DNA from: Setophaga petechia
Taxonomy: Eukaryota; Chordata; Aves; Passeriformes; Parulidae
Assembly: GCA_024362935.1 (NCBI GenBank)
Contig: JANCRA010000019.1
Span: 10,598,501-10,662,500 of the forward strand
Reading direction: 5' to 3'
DNA length: 64,000 nucleotides
A model generated the notes under the pieces. The model had not been told where the DNA came from. It was given only the letters and a program-made list of their open reading frames with translations, and made no database searches. Of this stretch, positions 44,693 to 57,896 are shown piece by piece (within the stretch, counting starts at the first letter, position 1; the number at the start of each line of letters is the position of its first letter). Position numbers and translations under genes: made by a program.

Positions 44693-47600
44693 ATTCTAAA
44701 GGAATCTACTATCAATACCAAATTGTAGCTGCAAATACATTTTCATTTTTCACTCTGGCAGAAATGGCTGAACACGTATCTATTGAGATTTGCAGGGTAA
44801 AAACCATGTTCCTTAGAAGAGACCTTGCATGGCAACATTTTGATATAAACTTCCTTCTATAATCAAGTTACAGTCTATAAACCCCTGAAAATAGGGGTTC
44901 ATAATGAAAATACAGCTAGACCCTTCACTACAAAAATGCTAGCAGGTGCTGTTATAATATACAAATCCAGATAGCGTACAGTGACCTATTTTCAAAACCA
45001 GGCCAGGCAAAATGACATCAAGAAATTGAATTCCTTGCCCTTACTTTAATAGTGTCTTGTCATGCAATCTTCAAATCAGGACAGGTGATCATTGCAAAAC
45101 AATCCCTAACCCGAGGGACAACAGGAACGTTCTCAGCACTAATACCCTGGGCCCATCACACTGCTTACAATAATTGGATGATTGCAGAGGGCAGGTATAG
45201 ACCATTCAAATAAAAAATATCCTTGGACAAGGAAGTATTTTGCTCTTTTTAAAGTTACAGGCCAAAATAAACATTAGAACTGAATTCTGTCCTATTTTGT
45301 TGTGTCATCAAAAATAGCTGGTAGCTGGAACAACAAACTGCGCTGCTAAAAATATGATGGTAGTTATGCAGGGATATTTAAAATAGATTAGCATATGGAT
45401 TAACTCAAATTCAAAACTGACTTTAACCCTTCAATGGCTACAGTCCTTTCTCCAAATAGGACAATTCTACAGCATCAAAGACAAGCTTAGATCCTGAGTG
45501 TCAAGAAAACTTTTGTCTGGTAAAAACAAGTGTGGCCGCTACTGTTTTCATTTATAGTGGGGATTCAGTGGTATCTCAACAAATTTAGGCAGATCAAATA
45601 GTTCATGAATTCTTTTACCATATTGTCATTTAGGTTTTTTTTAAACAATATCCATTTCAGAAGCCTTTATTTATTGCTGAAAATATACTCAGAAGCTACA
45701 GAATAAGGCCCAGGAAATTACTACAAGGAAAATATATGAGAATGCTACTCTGTGTGCCAGTACTAAATCTAACAGAAGTGAACAAAATATTTTCAGAGTA
45801 GGGTACAAAGATTCAAAATTGAAGAAATTTTATTATGTAACAGAAAATAAGTTTTTTTATAGTAAATATACTTTTGAGTAACAAACAACAACTATTTCCC
45901 TGCTGAAAACAGCTTATTTTTTATCAAAATAATCCAGTTCTCTAAAATAAATTACCTTTGCAGCAGGTACTCAGAATTCATATTTTATTACATGTCATTT
46001 ACAAAATCCGATATTTTGTTGAATTTATTGAGAAATAGGGATTTAAGTACAGTCAGAAATCAGATGAAATGGATAGCCCAGAATTTAAAATATTAGGTTT
46101 GCAAAATTCTTCCTCCAATCTCATTTTTGGCCAATTGTAACATAGCTGTTTGTGATTCATACAACTGTAATAATTTTTAAAAATCAGTTTTCGCAGTTTT
46201 CTGTTCTATCCAGACACAACCATTTTCACTACCTCATTCAAAACACTCTCTCCACAGTGACCTTATCTTTAGTCATCACAGACCGAAGCTAAAGTTTTGG
46301 TGTTTGCATTTGTTTGATTGTTTTTAAATATGGATTGCCCTAATGATTGGGAGCATTGTGGATTCTTTAATACTGAACCTTTATATCTTGTTATATAGGA
46401 AAAGGATGTTGTTTGCTAAAGTGTAGAATGTCAGGTGTTTGAATCCTTTGACCAAAATACTTGTATAAAACTGCTGCAGTGGTAATAAGGTTTCTGGACT
46501 TTGTTTTTAAGCAAAAAACCACAATCACTTATTTTCATGTTTTCCAATAAGATCTTTTGAAATAGAAATGTACTGAATTGCTAAAAATATTTGGGAAAAA
46601 ATAATCTGAGAACAACAAGCAGCATTGCTTGAAAAATCAAGCAAGCTGTCCACAATGGCAAATAGCTCAGAGTGGTACCCCTGAGAAAATGTTCCAGAAA
46701 TACCCAGTATTCCTTCTCGGGCCAGACACAGGGGAGTCCTGTGAAGGTCCTAAGTGAGAAGCTAGTTTCCCTTCCAAGAGATAGAAATGGGACTGTGACA
46801 GAGCCAAAAGAAAAAGGAGTGGAGAACATTCCCCTGTGTGTTCCTTCTTTCTGCTGAGGTTACCCTTTACAAAGGCTGAGTCCGGTCTGAGGCAAAATGC
46901 TCCCACAAAAAAGCAACCAGAGGCAAGCAGGGAGCTGCACACAACTCTGCCCACAGCTCCTGTCATCCTGCAGACAGCCAAAGAGGGAGAAAAGTTACTG
47001 CCACACCTACATGGCAGCTGCCTTTGCAAAAAGGGATGAAAAACCTTGCTTCAACAGGAACATAACTAACACTCGTTTCTTTGCTCCTGTACAGAAACAT
47101 GCCAGGCAAAATTATTTCTGGAACAAATATTTTCCTGAGGTGAAATGCACATCAAAATTACCGGGAATAGCGTTTCAAAATCTAATGTGGATGGCAGAAC
47201 CTAGCTACTGCTGACCTGTACAAAGACAGAAGAAGAAAAGACATAAGTATGGCATCCAGTAGCGTTAAACCTGTCTCTTAGGACATTCTCTGAACTGAGG
47301 TTACCTCTCACACTACTTAAAAGAGGAGAGAGAATTGCCTGAAGTGTTAGCATATAGATGCTGCATCAAGATGCTAACACGGGAGGGAGGTGGCAGGGGG
47401 CAGAGTGGAGAGTAGAATTTCTGGCAAAGAATTTTAATGGTTATCATTTGTTCCCTAGCTTCAATTCAAATGTATTTTATACTCTACCATGTATGCTTTT
47501 AAAAAAGGTTTCTGTTCTCTAATGAAACTTTTGGTCAATTTGGAAGGGGGAAATCTCATAGATGTTACGGATTTCGTTCAAAGTCAGTTAATAAAAGCTC

Positions 47601-47970
47601 CTGTCTTCAATAGCATTTTGGCATAATCAGACAACCTTATATTGCTATTATCAGATGAACCTGCTCCTATACAAGAATTTTATTACTTGTACATAAGGTT
47701 TCAGGGAAAATATTTTGAGAGACACAATGATTGTTTAAATAAATGTGAAACATAAAACATCTGAATGTTGCTTCATGTAAAAGTCACTGGTATAAAAGAT
47801 CATAATTAAAGAAATATATCTTCCACTTACACTGCAAAACAGCTGTAATGTTTTGACATTCTAGGGCCAGCATTCATATTTTCTACTTTCAAAAATCAAA
47901 GGACGGCCACGGGTGTTTGCTGTGCAGTGACAAGCCCGTGAAGGTCTTTGCCTGGTGCACATGCAGATCT

Positions 47971-48026
47971 GTGCGTGTGCAGGCAGGCACGCACGCATGC
48001 ATGCACGCGCCGCAACGCACACACGC
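47971..48026. repeat. Alternating purine-pyrimidine tract (Z-DNA-prone)
   Basis: GTGCGTGTGC, GGCACGCACGCATGCATGCA, CGCGCCGCAACGCACACACG: mixed CG/CA/TG alternation that is unusually CpG-rich for the surroundings. Confidence 0.8.
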
Positions 48027-48147
48027 TGCAAAGATGCTTTTGTCTCCTGGGCCACTTCTGCTCCTCAGAGATCATTAGATGCCTAGCTAACAAGAAGGAT
48101 ATAAAGAACAATTACAATCTTTAAAACAACTGTTTTCCTTTTATATA

Positions 48148-48150
<3 letters not shown>

Positions 48151-48190
<40 letters not shown>
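48151..48190. repeat. (AT)20 microsatellite
   Basis: Perfect AT dinucleotide run. Confidence 0.95.
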
Positions 48191-48192
<2 letters not shown>

Positions 48193-50221
48193 CTTTATGT
48201 TTGAGGACAACTGATGAGTATTGGGGGAAAAAAAAGAATGCTTTTTTATAATTCAAGTAATAAATTTAAAAAAATTATTTATTAATTCTCTCTCTTTCTC
48301 CTCAGAAATAAAAAGTATGCAGCTGACACTGAAATTTCTACCAAATCCTGTGCTGTACTTAACACAGCTGTTTGCAAAGTAAATCATAAACACACACATA
48401 AAATTACAAAAAAACTTACATCTAGTATCTTTTCTTCTTTTGCTTTCTATGCCTCCTTTTTATGTCCTTCTATGTCTCCTTTTAACTTGTTAGGATTTTT
48501 TTCTAGTTTTTGAAAGCAGCTATGATAATATTCGCTTTTATGTTTTTATTGTGTTTTTAGAATCTATTCTCCATTATCAAAGATGCTACCGAGGGAAGAC
48601 ACTTTACAGAGATTATTAGATTTCGAGAGTAGTCCAACATTGTTCAGAGCTAATAAAACAACTGGACAACTGCAACAGCAACAATATTTGGGCTTCATGG
48701 GAAAATGGTTTTTTAGTCTGTGCCATAAGCAACACCATTCATTCATTTAATAATAAAGATTACATTTCAACATTGCTGTGTACTAAAGAAAAAAATATTA
48801 AGAAAGGTTACAAAATTCTTTCAAGGGCAGAAACAAATCGCTGTTCCAATTCAAATTTACTTTTCAGTCCTACACAGTTAAAATGCTTACATGTATTATC
48901 ACAGCACCTTTGTAAATTGCTGCACAAAATATTTCACACAGATATTAATCTGCTAGAGAGAAATATTGTATGTATTTCTGTAAATGGGCAAGTGAGAGAT
49001 ACAGATGCTGATGTTGAGAAAAGTCAACACCAGAGAAGGTTTTCAGGTACTGAATCTCCCTCAAAAACCTATCAGAAACACCTGTTCTGAACCCATTCTG
49101 CAGGTAGGTAGATTAAGGTAGGGCATGGTGGGCCTTGACTGAGGGTCAGTCAGTGAGCAACCTCTGGAAGAGAATGCACTGAATGCAGTGGATGCAGAGC
49201 TGGGAGCATGAGACTCCACCTCTGCACAAGGGAGAACAGAGAGAGAGAGAGACATCAACAGTGATGGGGTTTTCAGGAGACAACCATTCCTTCTCCAGCC
49301 ATCAAGCAACAGCTCACTACAGGTCAGGCTGGAAAAATGGTACCTGCAATAGTGAGCTCACAGCTATGTCAAGCTGCTCAGAGCTTTCTGACAATTTGTT
49401 TTTGGGCTATTGGTAATTGTTGCACCTTGGAATTTCATTAATGATATTTTGGAGAGCCCCTAATGACTGCAGGAGGCTTCCATGCTCATGTGCAGCATCC
49501 TTAGTAAGCAGCCTAGACAAATTAAGGCAGATGAATAGCAGGGTGATACTGACCCAAATGTATCCCTATTTTTGTATTTTTTTACAGCAGCAGCTTAATC
49601 AGATTGAAAGCTGCTTTTGTAGGCTTTCATAGTAAATGCCTTTTAACAAAAAGGGGAGGGGGATATTCACAGAGCAATGGCAAGAACAGAAACTGGAGGT
49701 TTGAAAGACCCACCAGGAGAGGGAATTCAGCCCACTTATATTAAATCAGCTGTTATTTTTTACTCTCCTCCTCCCCCCAAGAATCGTGTACCCAAAAAGA
49801 AAATGATGTGAATCCATTTTCAGCGCTGATTTCTTTTAATCCTGCAGATCAAAACCATTCTACAGTTTCCAAATGCTTTTTCATTCTAAAGGTAAAACAT
49901 TTCACAGGAAGATGTGAGGGGTAAGTCTTTCCAATCAGGGATTTTAAACTCAGTTGCTTGCAAAATATAATGAACTTCAAAAAAATCATAAAGGCCCTAA
50001 ATCCCCAAGACAATGGGGGTTTTGTCATTAATACCTAAAGCAGCAGGATTGTGCACAGTGTAATCAATTGCCCAACAAGGCCCTGGGAACACAATCAAGA
50101 AAGGAGGCTACAGGAACATACAATATTTCACTTTTAATAAATGTTCTTTTGAGATAACAGCTGTATAGAGTAGCAATAGACAGACTATAATGCTAAAGCA
50201 GGGATTATATACATCTGTGTG

Positions 50222-50223
50222 CC

Positions 50224-50254
<31 letters not shown>
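50222..50254. repeat. (CTGT)8 microsatellite
   Basis: Perfect tetranucleotide run. It produces the CLSV repeats of an open frame here, which is not a gene. Confidence 0.95.
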
Positions 50255-53241
50255 GGGTTATGAATTCAACCCATCATTTTCATATAACTTGTCAACAATA
50301 GGCATGCTTTGGCTTTGGCACAGTCACAGTTTGCTTCAATTTAAATCCTCATTCCTTAAAAGCACAGTAAAGACTGTTCTATCTTCAAGAGGGTGGAAGG
50401 TGGGGAAGAAGGAGGCAGCAGTGTTCCTTCGACAGACTAATCAGACTGGCTCCTAACAATACCTGTCTTGGGGAAGCTAAGGAATTACAGCAAGACACTT
50501 CAAATATGTCTTCCCTGTCAGATACCATATTCTTCCAGTATTTATTTTGCTAACATGCTATTTACAGTAAATTTAGTAAAATAAAATTAGACCAGTTTTG
50601 CTGCTGCATGTTAATCGAGTTTTAGCCTTAAAATAGTGCTGAAATGGCTGTTCCTTAATAAGCAGAAAAACTTCCAAATGATAAAATATCTGCAGTGCTC
50701 CCTCTCTTCCAAATTCAGTGTACAACTATAATCTTTTTATAATTACAACAGTCAAAGGATTGTGTGCTCAGGCAAATCATACTGGAGGCAATGACAGAAA
50801 GAGAAGGAAATTATTTTGGTTCAGTTCTTTCTACTACCTCCACCCATTTTTGCCAGATTCTTCCTTTTCCTTGTCCTTTTCCTCTTCTTCCACCCTAAAA
50901 ATCCCTAAACCCTCTACTTCTCTTTTGCCACTCATTCCATCTTTAACTCAAAACCAAATTTGGACTGTACCCTAAACCTGGCCTCAGGGTGGATTCACAC
51001 AAGATGCTAGGCACAATATGTTCATGTAACAATTAGGGACGCTGTTTCTGCTTTTCATAATGCTCTTAGCACAGTGTCTTGGGCTCCCAATCACAACCTC
51101 TATCCCCTTGTCATTTTTAACCCAGCAGCCCACTCATATTTCAGTTCAGTTTCAGGAAATAAAATTATTGTCTCACTGTTCTTGATCACAACAAATTATA
51201 ATTATTAATGCTCAGCTTTGATTTTATTCTCATAAAGTATCTTATCAGTGGGCCGCAGCTGCTTTCCTGAATGCAAAGAAAATACCAGTTATTAATTAGA
51301 GTACCATATATCACCCATATGTATGATCATGTGTGTGTATATATTAGTCTGCCTAGGTTACAGTAACATGCTGATTCTCTGAGGAGAACCTGTGGGGAGG
51401 AGGTAAATATTCATGGGAAGGGGGAAATGTGTGCATCTGATGTGATTACAGTTCTGATTAGCATAGAAACTATGTTAAGCTCTTTCTACTACCTTTATAA
51501 AAATAAAATCTTATGTTTTGGTTGCCTTTTCTCCCTACACCTTTGAGTGGCAAATAACTCGAATGAGGATTGATTGGTAAATAACTTTTTCAAAACAAAA
51601 AAGTTGCTGTTATGCTTTCCAGTATCCCACACATACACATTAGGTAGCTTTCTCCCCTGGAGTGCCAGAAAAAAAACATGCATTCCTTCTTGCTACAAAT
51701 CTGTAAATCTGAAAAGAAGAGGCCACATGAATAGGAAAGCTCTTTATAGAACATAAAGCATGGGGTGTTATTAAGTAGGACTTTAAACCCTATTCTATTC
51801 ATAGTAATTAAAGGATCAGATCAGGTTAATGTGAGGACCTAGGTCAATAAAGTACTGTAGGTTCACCCTTTTTAATCCTTCTCAATCCTACAGGCTGGGT
51901 TTCTGACTGCTCTGTTTGATGCACAGAACTGTTATAGGTGACAAAGATGTGCAATGATTTCTCAAGAAAAGTTGATGTTTGTATCAATCCCACTGTGCAT
52001 TTTTTTGAGCACAAGTGGCAGGTGATTCTTGGGGTGAGGTAGATGGCAAACTTTAGTGCCATACCATTTTCACTGTGCCAGCTGGTAAACACCTTGCCAA
52101 ACTGAAAAAGTTCAGAGAATATTTCGGGTTTGCAGAGTAAATCCATAGTGCTTTAGAAATTTTTAAGATGCTTTTACATCATCTTTTCTATATGTGCATG
52201 TCCTTTGAAGTCCCCTCCCCTTTTGTCACCCCCATTAGCGGGTGCCTATTGCAGGATGTGCCTGTGTCTGAGCTCTGGGGCCACGAAAATCCAGCACTTC
52301 AGAGCAGAGGCGTGAAACCCAGCACAAGGAGCTCTCCTGCCTTGCCCAGTGCTATGGAGGAACATGCATGGTTTCACTGAGCAGGTGAAGCAAATTTTCA
52401 TGGGGATTATCCACCAGAGATGCAATGAAGCAGAATTGGAAAACAGAGGATAGCTCTACTCTCCCTAGGCATAACTCTTGAAGAAATCATCTGGTCTATG
52501 GCGGCCAGTCAGCACAAATATCTGCTTTGAAGTAGTTTGAAGGATTCTCAGCTCCACACGAGCATGTGTCAGTCATGCAGGTCAGCTGCCCCATAAAGCA
52601 TTGGTTGGATTTTGCAACATACTAGAGATTAAGCTGATGGCTCTATCTGTAGGTTCAGTCCTGCATAACAAGAATGGCCCATACTCCTCTCTGAAAAACT
52701 CCAGCACCTCTGGAGTCCACAGTAAAATATTTACTGACTTCTGTCAATGCAGGGCTTTGCCATCTCTCCCAGTTTTTCTGACAAATATTTTGATTCAAAC
52801 TTCTCCAGTAGGGCTGACCATTAGGAAAATATCTTATCACACTTCTTACCCTCTCTTCTGGCCCTACAAAGTTCTCGTTATTTAAGATAGGAAATGAGTG
52901 AGGAATTGTGTTTTGCAAATTACTCAGCCTAACAAAGGTGGATTCTGACATTACATTTAAGAATTATGGCTGAAACTGGGTGGACAGGAAGACTCAGTTC
53001 ACAAGCGCAGGTCTTCTTTTGCCAAAGGACTGCTCGCCTTTTATTTATTTATTAGTATATATTCAGGTATTATTTTTCCTGAAACTTTACTGAATTCTCT
53101 CCAAAGTCCGCAGAACTTACTAGGAAAACCCATGTTCATTAAGTCTTTTAAATCTTCCCCTAAAGTACACCTACTCTGTTTTATAAGATCCATATGTGCA
53201 CATCCACACATGGTAAGCTACTCCCTATGTATTCTTTACTT

Positions 53242-53248
<7 letters not shown>

Positions 53249-53300
<52 letters not shown>
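53249..53300. repeat. (AT)26 microsatellite
   Basis: Perfect AT run of about 52 bp. Confidence 0.95.
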
Positions 53301-53307
<7 letters not shown>

Positions 53308-53680
53308 CTCAAAACACACAGAAACAATTTTCCCTGTTAATTTGTTAATTTCCCAACGTTTCTGGTGTAATTTCAGTGTAACTATTGATATAAATTCCAT
53401 TCACTTTTAAAGAAATATCTCCATTAGGAAGAAGGAAAGTTAGAATATTGGGAATTTAAATTATTTGCTATACAGTCCCTAAAATAACGGGTAAATTGAA
53501 ATCATGGAATTTTAAGAGTTCCATTTTAATGCAAGATGCTGTATTCTCTGTTCAGATATAATAAATTAGAAGTGCACAAGAAAGCTAAGCCTCTGGGGAG
53601 AAAAAAGTGCCATAGTGCATATTTGCCCTCTGTATTTCCTTTTTCCCTCTCTCTGTGAGCAGTTTATTAAATCTTTATAA

Positions 53681-53710
53681 GAAAAAAAAGAAAGAAAGAA
53701 AGAAAGAAAA
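53681..53710. repeat. (GAAA)n microsatellite
   Basis: AAAAGAAAGAAAGAAAGAAA-type run. Confidence 0.9.
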
Positions 53711-56627
53711 AACCCCAAAAGAGCAGAAAAACCAAACCAAATAACACTCTGGTAGGCAAAAGAATCTGGGGCAGAAAAGACAGCAGGGAGACTCCATTAT
53801 GAAAGCAGAGGTCATCCCAAGAAAATTATAAAAATAAAATTTAAAAAAATAAATTAAAAAAGGAATCACCAAAAATGTTAGTATTTGAATGATGTGAACT
53901 CTGGTAAATGCCAGCATGCAATATGGCAAAAATGAATCAATCAGTTCAGCTTAGTTCAGCCTCTGCAACTGGCCATCTGGCGCGAAATCAACCAAATGTA
54001 GCCTTGCATATTCATCTTCATTTTCACAAATACTCAGGAGAATGTCATTCTAGGGCAAAATAAAATTAAATCACCATAATTTTTAAGACATCTTTTCCTC
54101 TCATGCTCTCTGGAGATTAGTGTGTTTATGTGAAACTACTCACTGCTATAGGGTTAGCAGGTAATTTCTGAGGGAGTACTCTCCCTCTGATATTTAAAAT
54201 CACATTTCACTCACTCAGGACAATTCAGCATGGATTTTGTGGTAAACATTCCAAAGCAAAAATCACATGGGAAGTTGCTGTGACTACATGGACAGATTTT
54301 TCCCCAGGGTCAGTAAAGAGGTATTCTGCATTTATCTTCCACAGCCATCCCAGGACACACCTGTGTGACCTACTGATGTGGTGGGACTGTGCTGCGTAGA
54401 TCTAAGGGCAAGTCTGGGCACTTAATCCTTAAAGCAGATCACAATAGGGAACAGAAGATGCCTGAAGAACGAGGACAGAACCAAGTATCAGCTGTGATTA
54501 AGACTGTTACTGATTTGGTACAGGTTTTGTCTATACAAATCACAGTGATGACCACAGGGTGGAAGAGAAATCAGTGTGAAAAAGAACAGGAGAAAGGAAG
54601 TTGGAATGGACAGTGGACAGAGCCTCCATGTGTAGCCACCCCGTTAGAGGCTGTACTACATACAGTCCTTTATTCAAGGTAACCCAAACAACTGCCAGTC
54701 AGGATAGATTATTTGGGGTTTTATCTTTTGAGTGCTTGAATTAAACTCTAATCACAGTTCATCTAGAAACCTTACCCTTAGGCTTATTTATTTATTTGTT
54801 TGATTGGGTTAGTTGCTCCCAGAGTTGAGCTAGTTCTTTTCTTTAATGGTTGACGATGGGAGTTTGATTTACATTTAAGGTTGGTTCTTGAATATTTCCT
54901 TTCTTGCAACATTTCAAGTATATTACATGTTAAGAAAAAAACCCAAAATTGTCCGAAGTTTGGCTAAGAAATTACTTCATAAGCATATCTTCCAGTGCTG
55001 ATATTTTCTTTTCTAAGTACTATCTTACCACCACAAACAAAAAATGAAGCCTAAAGGTGTTTCTGCTGATACCATCTCTCGTCTTAGAGCTGTCCCACTT
55101 CATTTGATAAGGAATAAACAAATGTCCAGCCTCATTTGAATAAATATGTTAAGCAAATGTTAAACAAGATGCATGAAAAGGCAGTAAATACATTACAACT
55201 TCAGGCTGCTAGGACATGCAAGCTCAACATGGAACTGTGTTTCCATTCAGACAGGGAACATGAAATAGCTAAGGCCAGTTAATCTGCTTCTATCTGCCTT
55301 AAGGATTTAAACTAAAGCCTGTCACAACAGTATCTGACAGAAATCCTTCCTCATCTATTTACTTATGCTATATGCAAAACTGTACACTCTTAAAAGGCCT
55401 CCTGTAAAATATACATACAGTCCACCAAATTACATATAGTTTTAATGACTGGATTTTTCTTCTGGATATTTCTTAAAATTGCTTTTATTTTGTTCTGTTG
55501 TTTACAATTTGGCTTTGACTCTTAACTAGAAAAGACAAGAATTGCATTTATTATTTTTTCTTTTGAAACCTTGTTATATTAATAAACTAAAATAGATGTC
55601 AGGCACCATGCAACAACTTTATTCAATTTTCAAATCTGTCTGAACTTTGATAATCACGGAACAATAATGTGTTGAACAGAGTGTATTTCCGCAAGAAAAC
55701 CTCAAAACCAAACATAAATCAAACAAAAAAACCACAGCAAAGCACACACACATACACCCCAAAAACACAAATTCTTGGCAAACATTACACTTGAGAATCA
55801 ATTCCAGCCCTCATTTTTATTCCAATATCACTGTGATCACAAAAATTGATACACTTCTACTTACGACTGTTTATTTTAGTATGTCACCTAAAAAGAAGTA
55901 TTTACAAGAAATATAGTAAGCTGTTACAAAATGTTTTATATTTGTTCTTCCATTTTTGCACATCATAATTTTTTTGTTTACATATTGGTATATTAGCAAG
56001 ATGACAACTCTGTTTTTAGACTAAAACCAGCCATTTATGAAGCATGCCACGTAGGATTCAGAATGCCTAATTCTGAAACTGCCTTTGCCAACTATGTGAC
56101 ACAAAATTCATGTTTTATCTTCAGGCATGGAGAAGTTTGAAATACATATTTTGTGCTGTTCTGAGGAAAAACTGGTGCATTGCTTCATAACCTCACAGAG
56201 AGCCTTCACACAAACAGTCCAAACTTACCTAAGGCCACAGCAATGGCTTCAAAAATTATAACCTACATGACCAATCTCATCTTAAGTATTCTGTGAGAAA
56301 GTTTTCTGCTAAGCATAACTTCCTTTACTAACTCTACTTGCTTCACTACTTCCTGAGGACAAGAAAACCAGTTTATGATTGGTGTACTAAAGCTTTGTGT
56401 TATATGGTAAATACATGCAACTTCTGCTAACATTTGCCAAGTTTTTCCTCCTTTTTTTTCCTAGGATGACAGGAGATCCTAAGATCTAAAACAGAGGTCC
56501 TTTCATCTCATTTCAACATACTCAAAGCATCTATTTACATTTTCCTGCTTTCCTATTGCCTGCAATCCAGCACAATCATTTGTAACGTACAATATTCTAC
56601 AAGGTAGAGTGCCAATACTCTTAAGAA

Positions 56628-56632
56628 CTGTT
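56628..56632. repeat. Target-site duplication of solo LTR 1, left (CTGTT)
   Basis: Equals 57892-57896 on the other side of the LTR. Confidence 0.8.
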
Positions 56633-57891
56633 TGTCATGGTTTGACACTGGCACAATGCCAGTGCCCCCACGAGAACATCCTCTCCCTGGTGTCTGCTGT
56701 GAGGTGGTACCCGGAATAAGCAAAGCAGGCTTCTACTAGGGGAAAGAAAAAAACTTTATTAACTAAGCTACATAAACTAAACTACAAAGAAGGGAAAAAA
56801 ACACACAAGGAAAATGAAAACTGCACAGAAACACTCCCCCTACTCCTCCCACCAAATTACCAATACATTTACATTTCCCAAAATTATCAACACTTGGTCT
56901 GGTGCCACCCTTTGGATAATCAAATCCTCAGTTCATCGAGAATAGAAGGAGTCCTTCCTTGTGCCATGGCCTTCCTGTCACACGTAGCACCATCCGGAGA
57001 TCCTTTGCCATTGTGACATCTTCCTTCCATGCCCGGTGCTCTCACCACCGGCATGGGCAAGGCTGCTCGAGGGTGGTCTTTTTAAGGATGCCTCGTCCCG
57101 TTCCAAACAGAGCACAGTCTCACCTCTGGGACCTTTGTCCCCCCCATTTCTTTTACACCCCCTGGGGCCGAGGGGTCTCAACACTGAACTCTCTTGGCTC
57201 TGAGTCCTTGCTTCCCCCTGGAATGCAGTCCATGTATCACAAGGAAACAGTCCATGGCTATACAAAAAAAAGAGTCCAGCAAAAATGCCACTCCATCTTC
57301 TCCATTCCTCCAACATCTCTCTCTCTCTCTATTGCCAGACCTCATCCCTGGCCCATTTCCTCCTTCATCCTCTACTCTTATCTCTCTTCTAGGAAGGGTT
57401 AATGTTCTGTAAAGTTTTCATTGTCCACAAAGGGTTAAAAGCTCTCACAAGCAGCTGGACTTCTCGCCACACCGCCCCCCCCCTTTCAATGCAACAGCAC
57501 ACGGTATCACATTCCAAGATAACAGTCCCAGGCACGGCTCTCTCTCTCTTTTTGGGGGGGGCTGTCCTCTGATGGCTCCTGGGGTCTCTTTCTCTCTTCC
57601 ACCCTCGGGGGGGGTCAGGCCTACCTCTCCCAGGGCCGCATGGCTTTCCCCTCGCCCAGCCCAGCTAGCAGCTGGGCCAGGGGAAAGATCGAAAGCTTCC
57701 CGCTGGAAATTCAAAGAGGGCTCTGAGGGGGAGAGCCCTGCTTTTATCCCCTGTGTGGGTGTTCTCAGAGGCGTGTCTAAACATCCCCATTGGCCATACC
57801 AGGTGCCAATATTAAGATCTGAGCACCCATTGGCCTGACCACAGCATATCCCAGAAATCCCAAAAAACATATTTTCTGTGAAACCCCTGCA
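56633..57891 (-). mobile_element. Solo LTR 1 (about 1259 bp), ERVL-like
   Basis: The + strand begins TGTCATGGTTTGACACTGGC, the reverse complement of the 3' end of the solo LTR at 60279-61568. TTTATT at 56755-56760 is the minus-strand polyadenylation signal. The far end reads TTTCTGTGAAACCCCTGCA, a decayed form of the expected GACA end. CTGTT flanks both sides. No internal retroviral genes exist, so it is a solo LTR formed by recombination between two LTRs. Open frames within it on both strands (up to 161 codons) are not genes. Confidence 0.85.
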
Positions 57892-57896
57892 CTGTT
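57892..57896. repeat. Target-site duplication of solo LTR 1, right (CTGTT)
   Basis: Matches 56628-56632. Confidence 0.8.

Larger units (their letters stand above)
43451..56627. other. AT-rich non-coding DNA with microsatellites, no gene seen
   Basis: No exon, RNA gene or LINE/LTR segment I can defend. It includes a small hairpin at 44665-44692, an alternating GC/CA-rich tract (47971-48026), (AT)n runs (48151-48190 and 53249-53300), a CTGT repeat (50222-50254) and a GAAA repeat (53681-53710). The stretch 44250-45500 is unique, AT-rich and repeat-free, as conserved enhancers often are, but I have no direct support. Confidence 0.5.

Noticed and set aside
50190..50456. 88-codon frame with CLSV repeats
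   Set aside because: The repeats are a translated (CTGT)n microsatellite.
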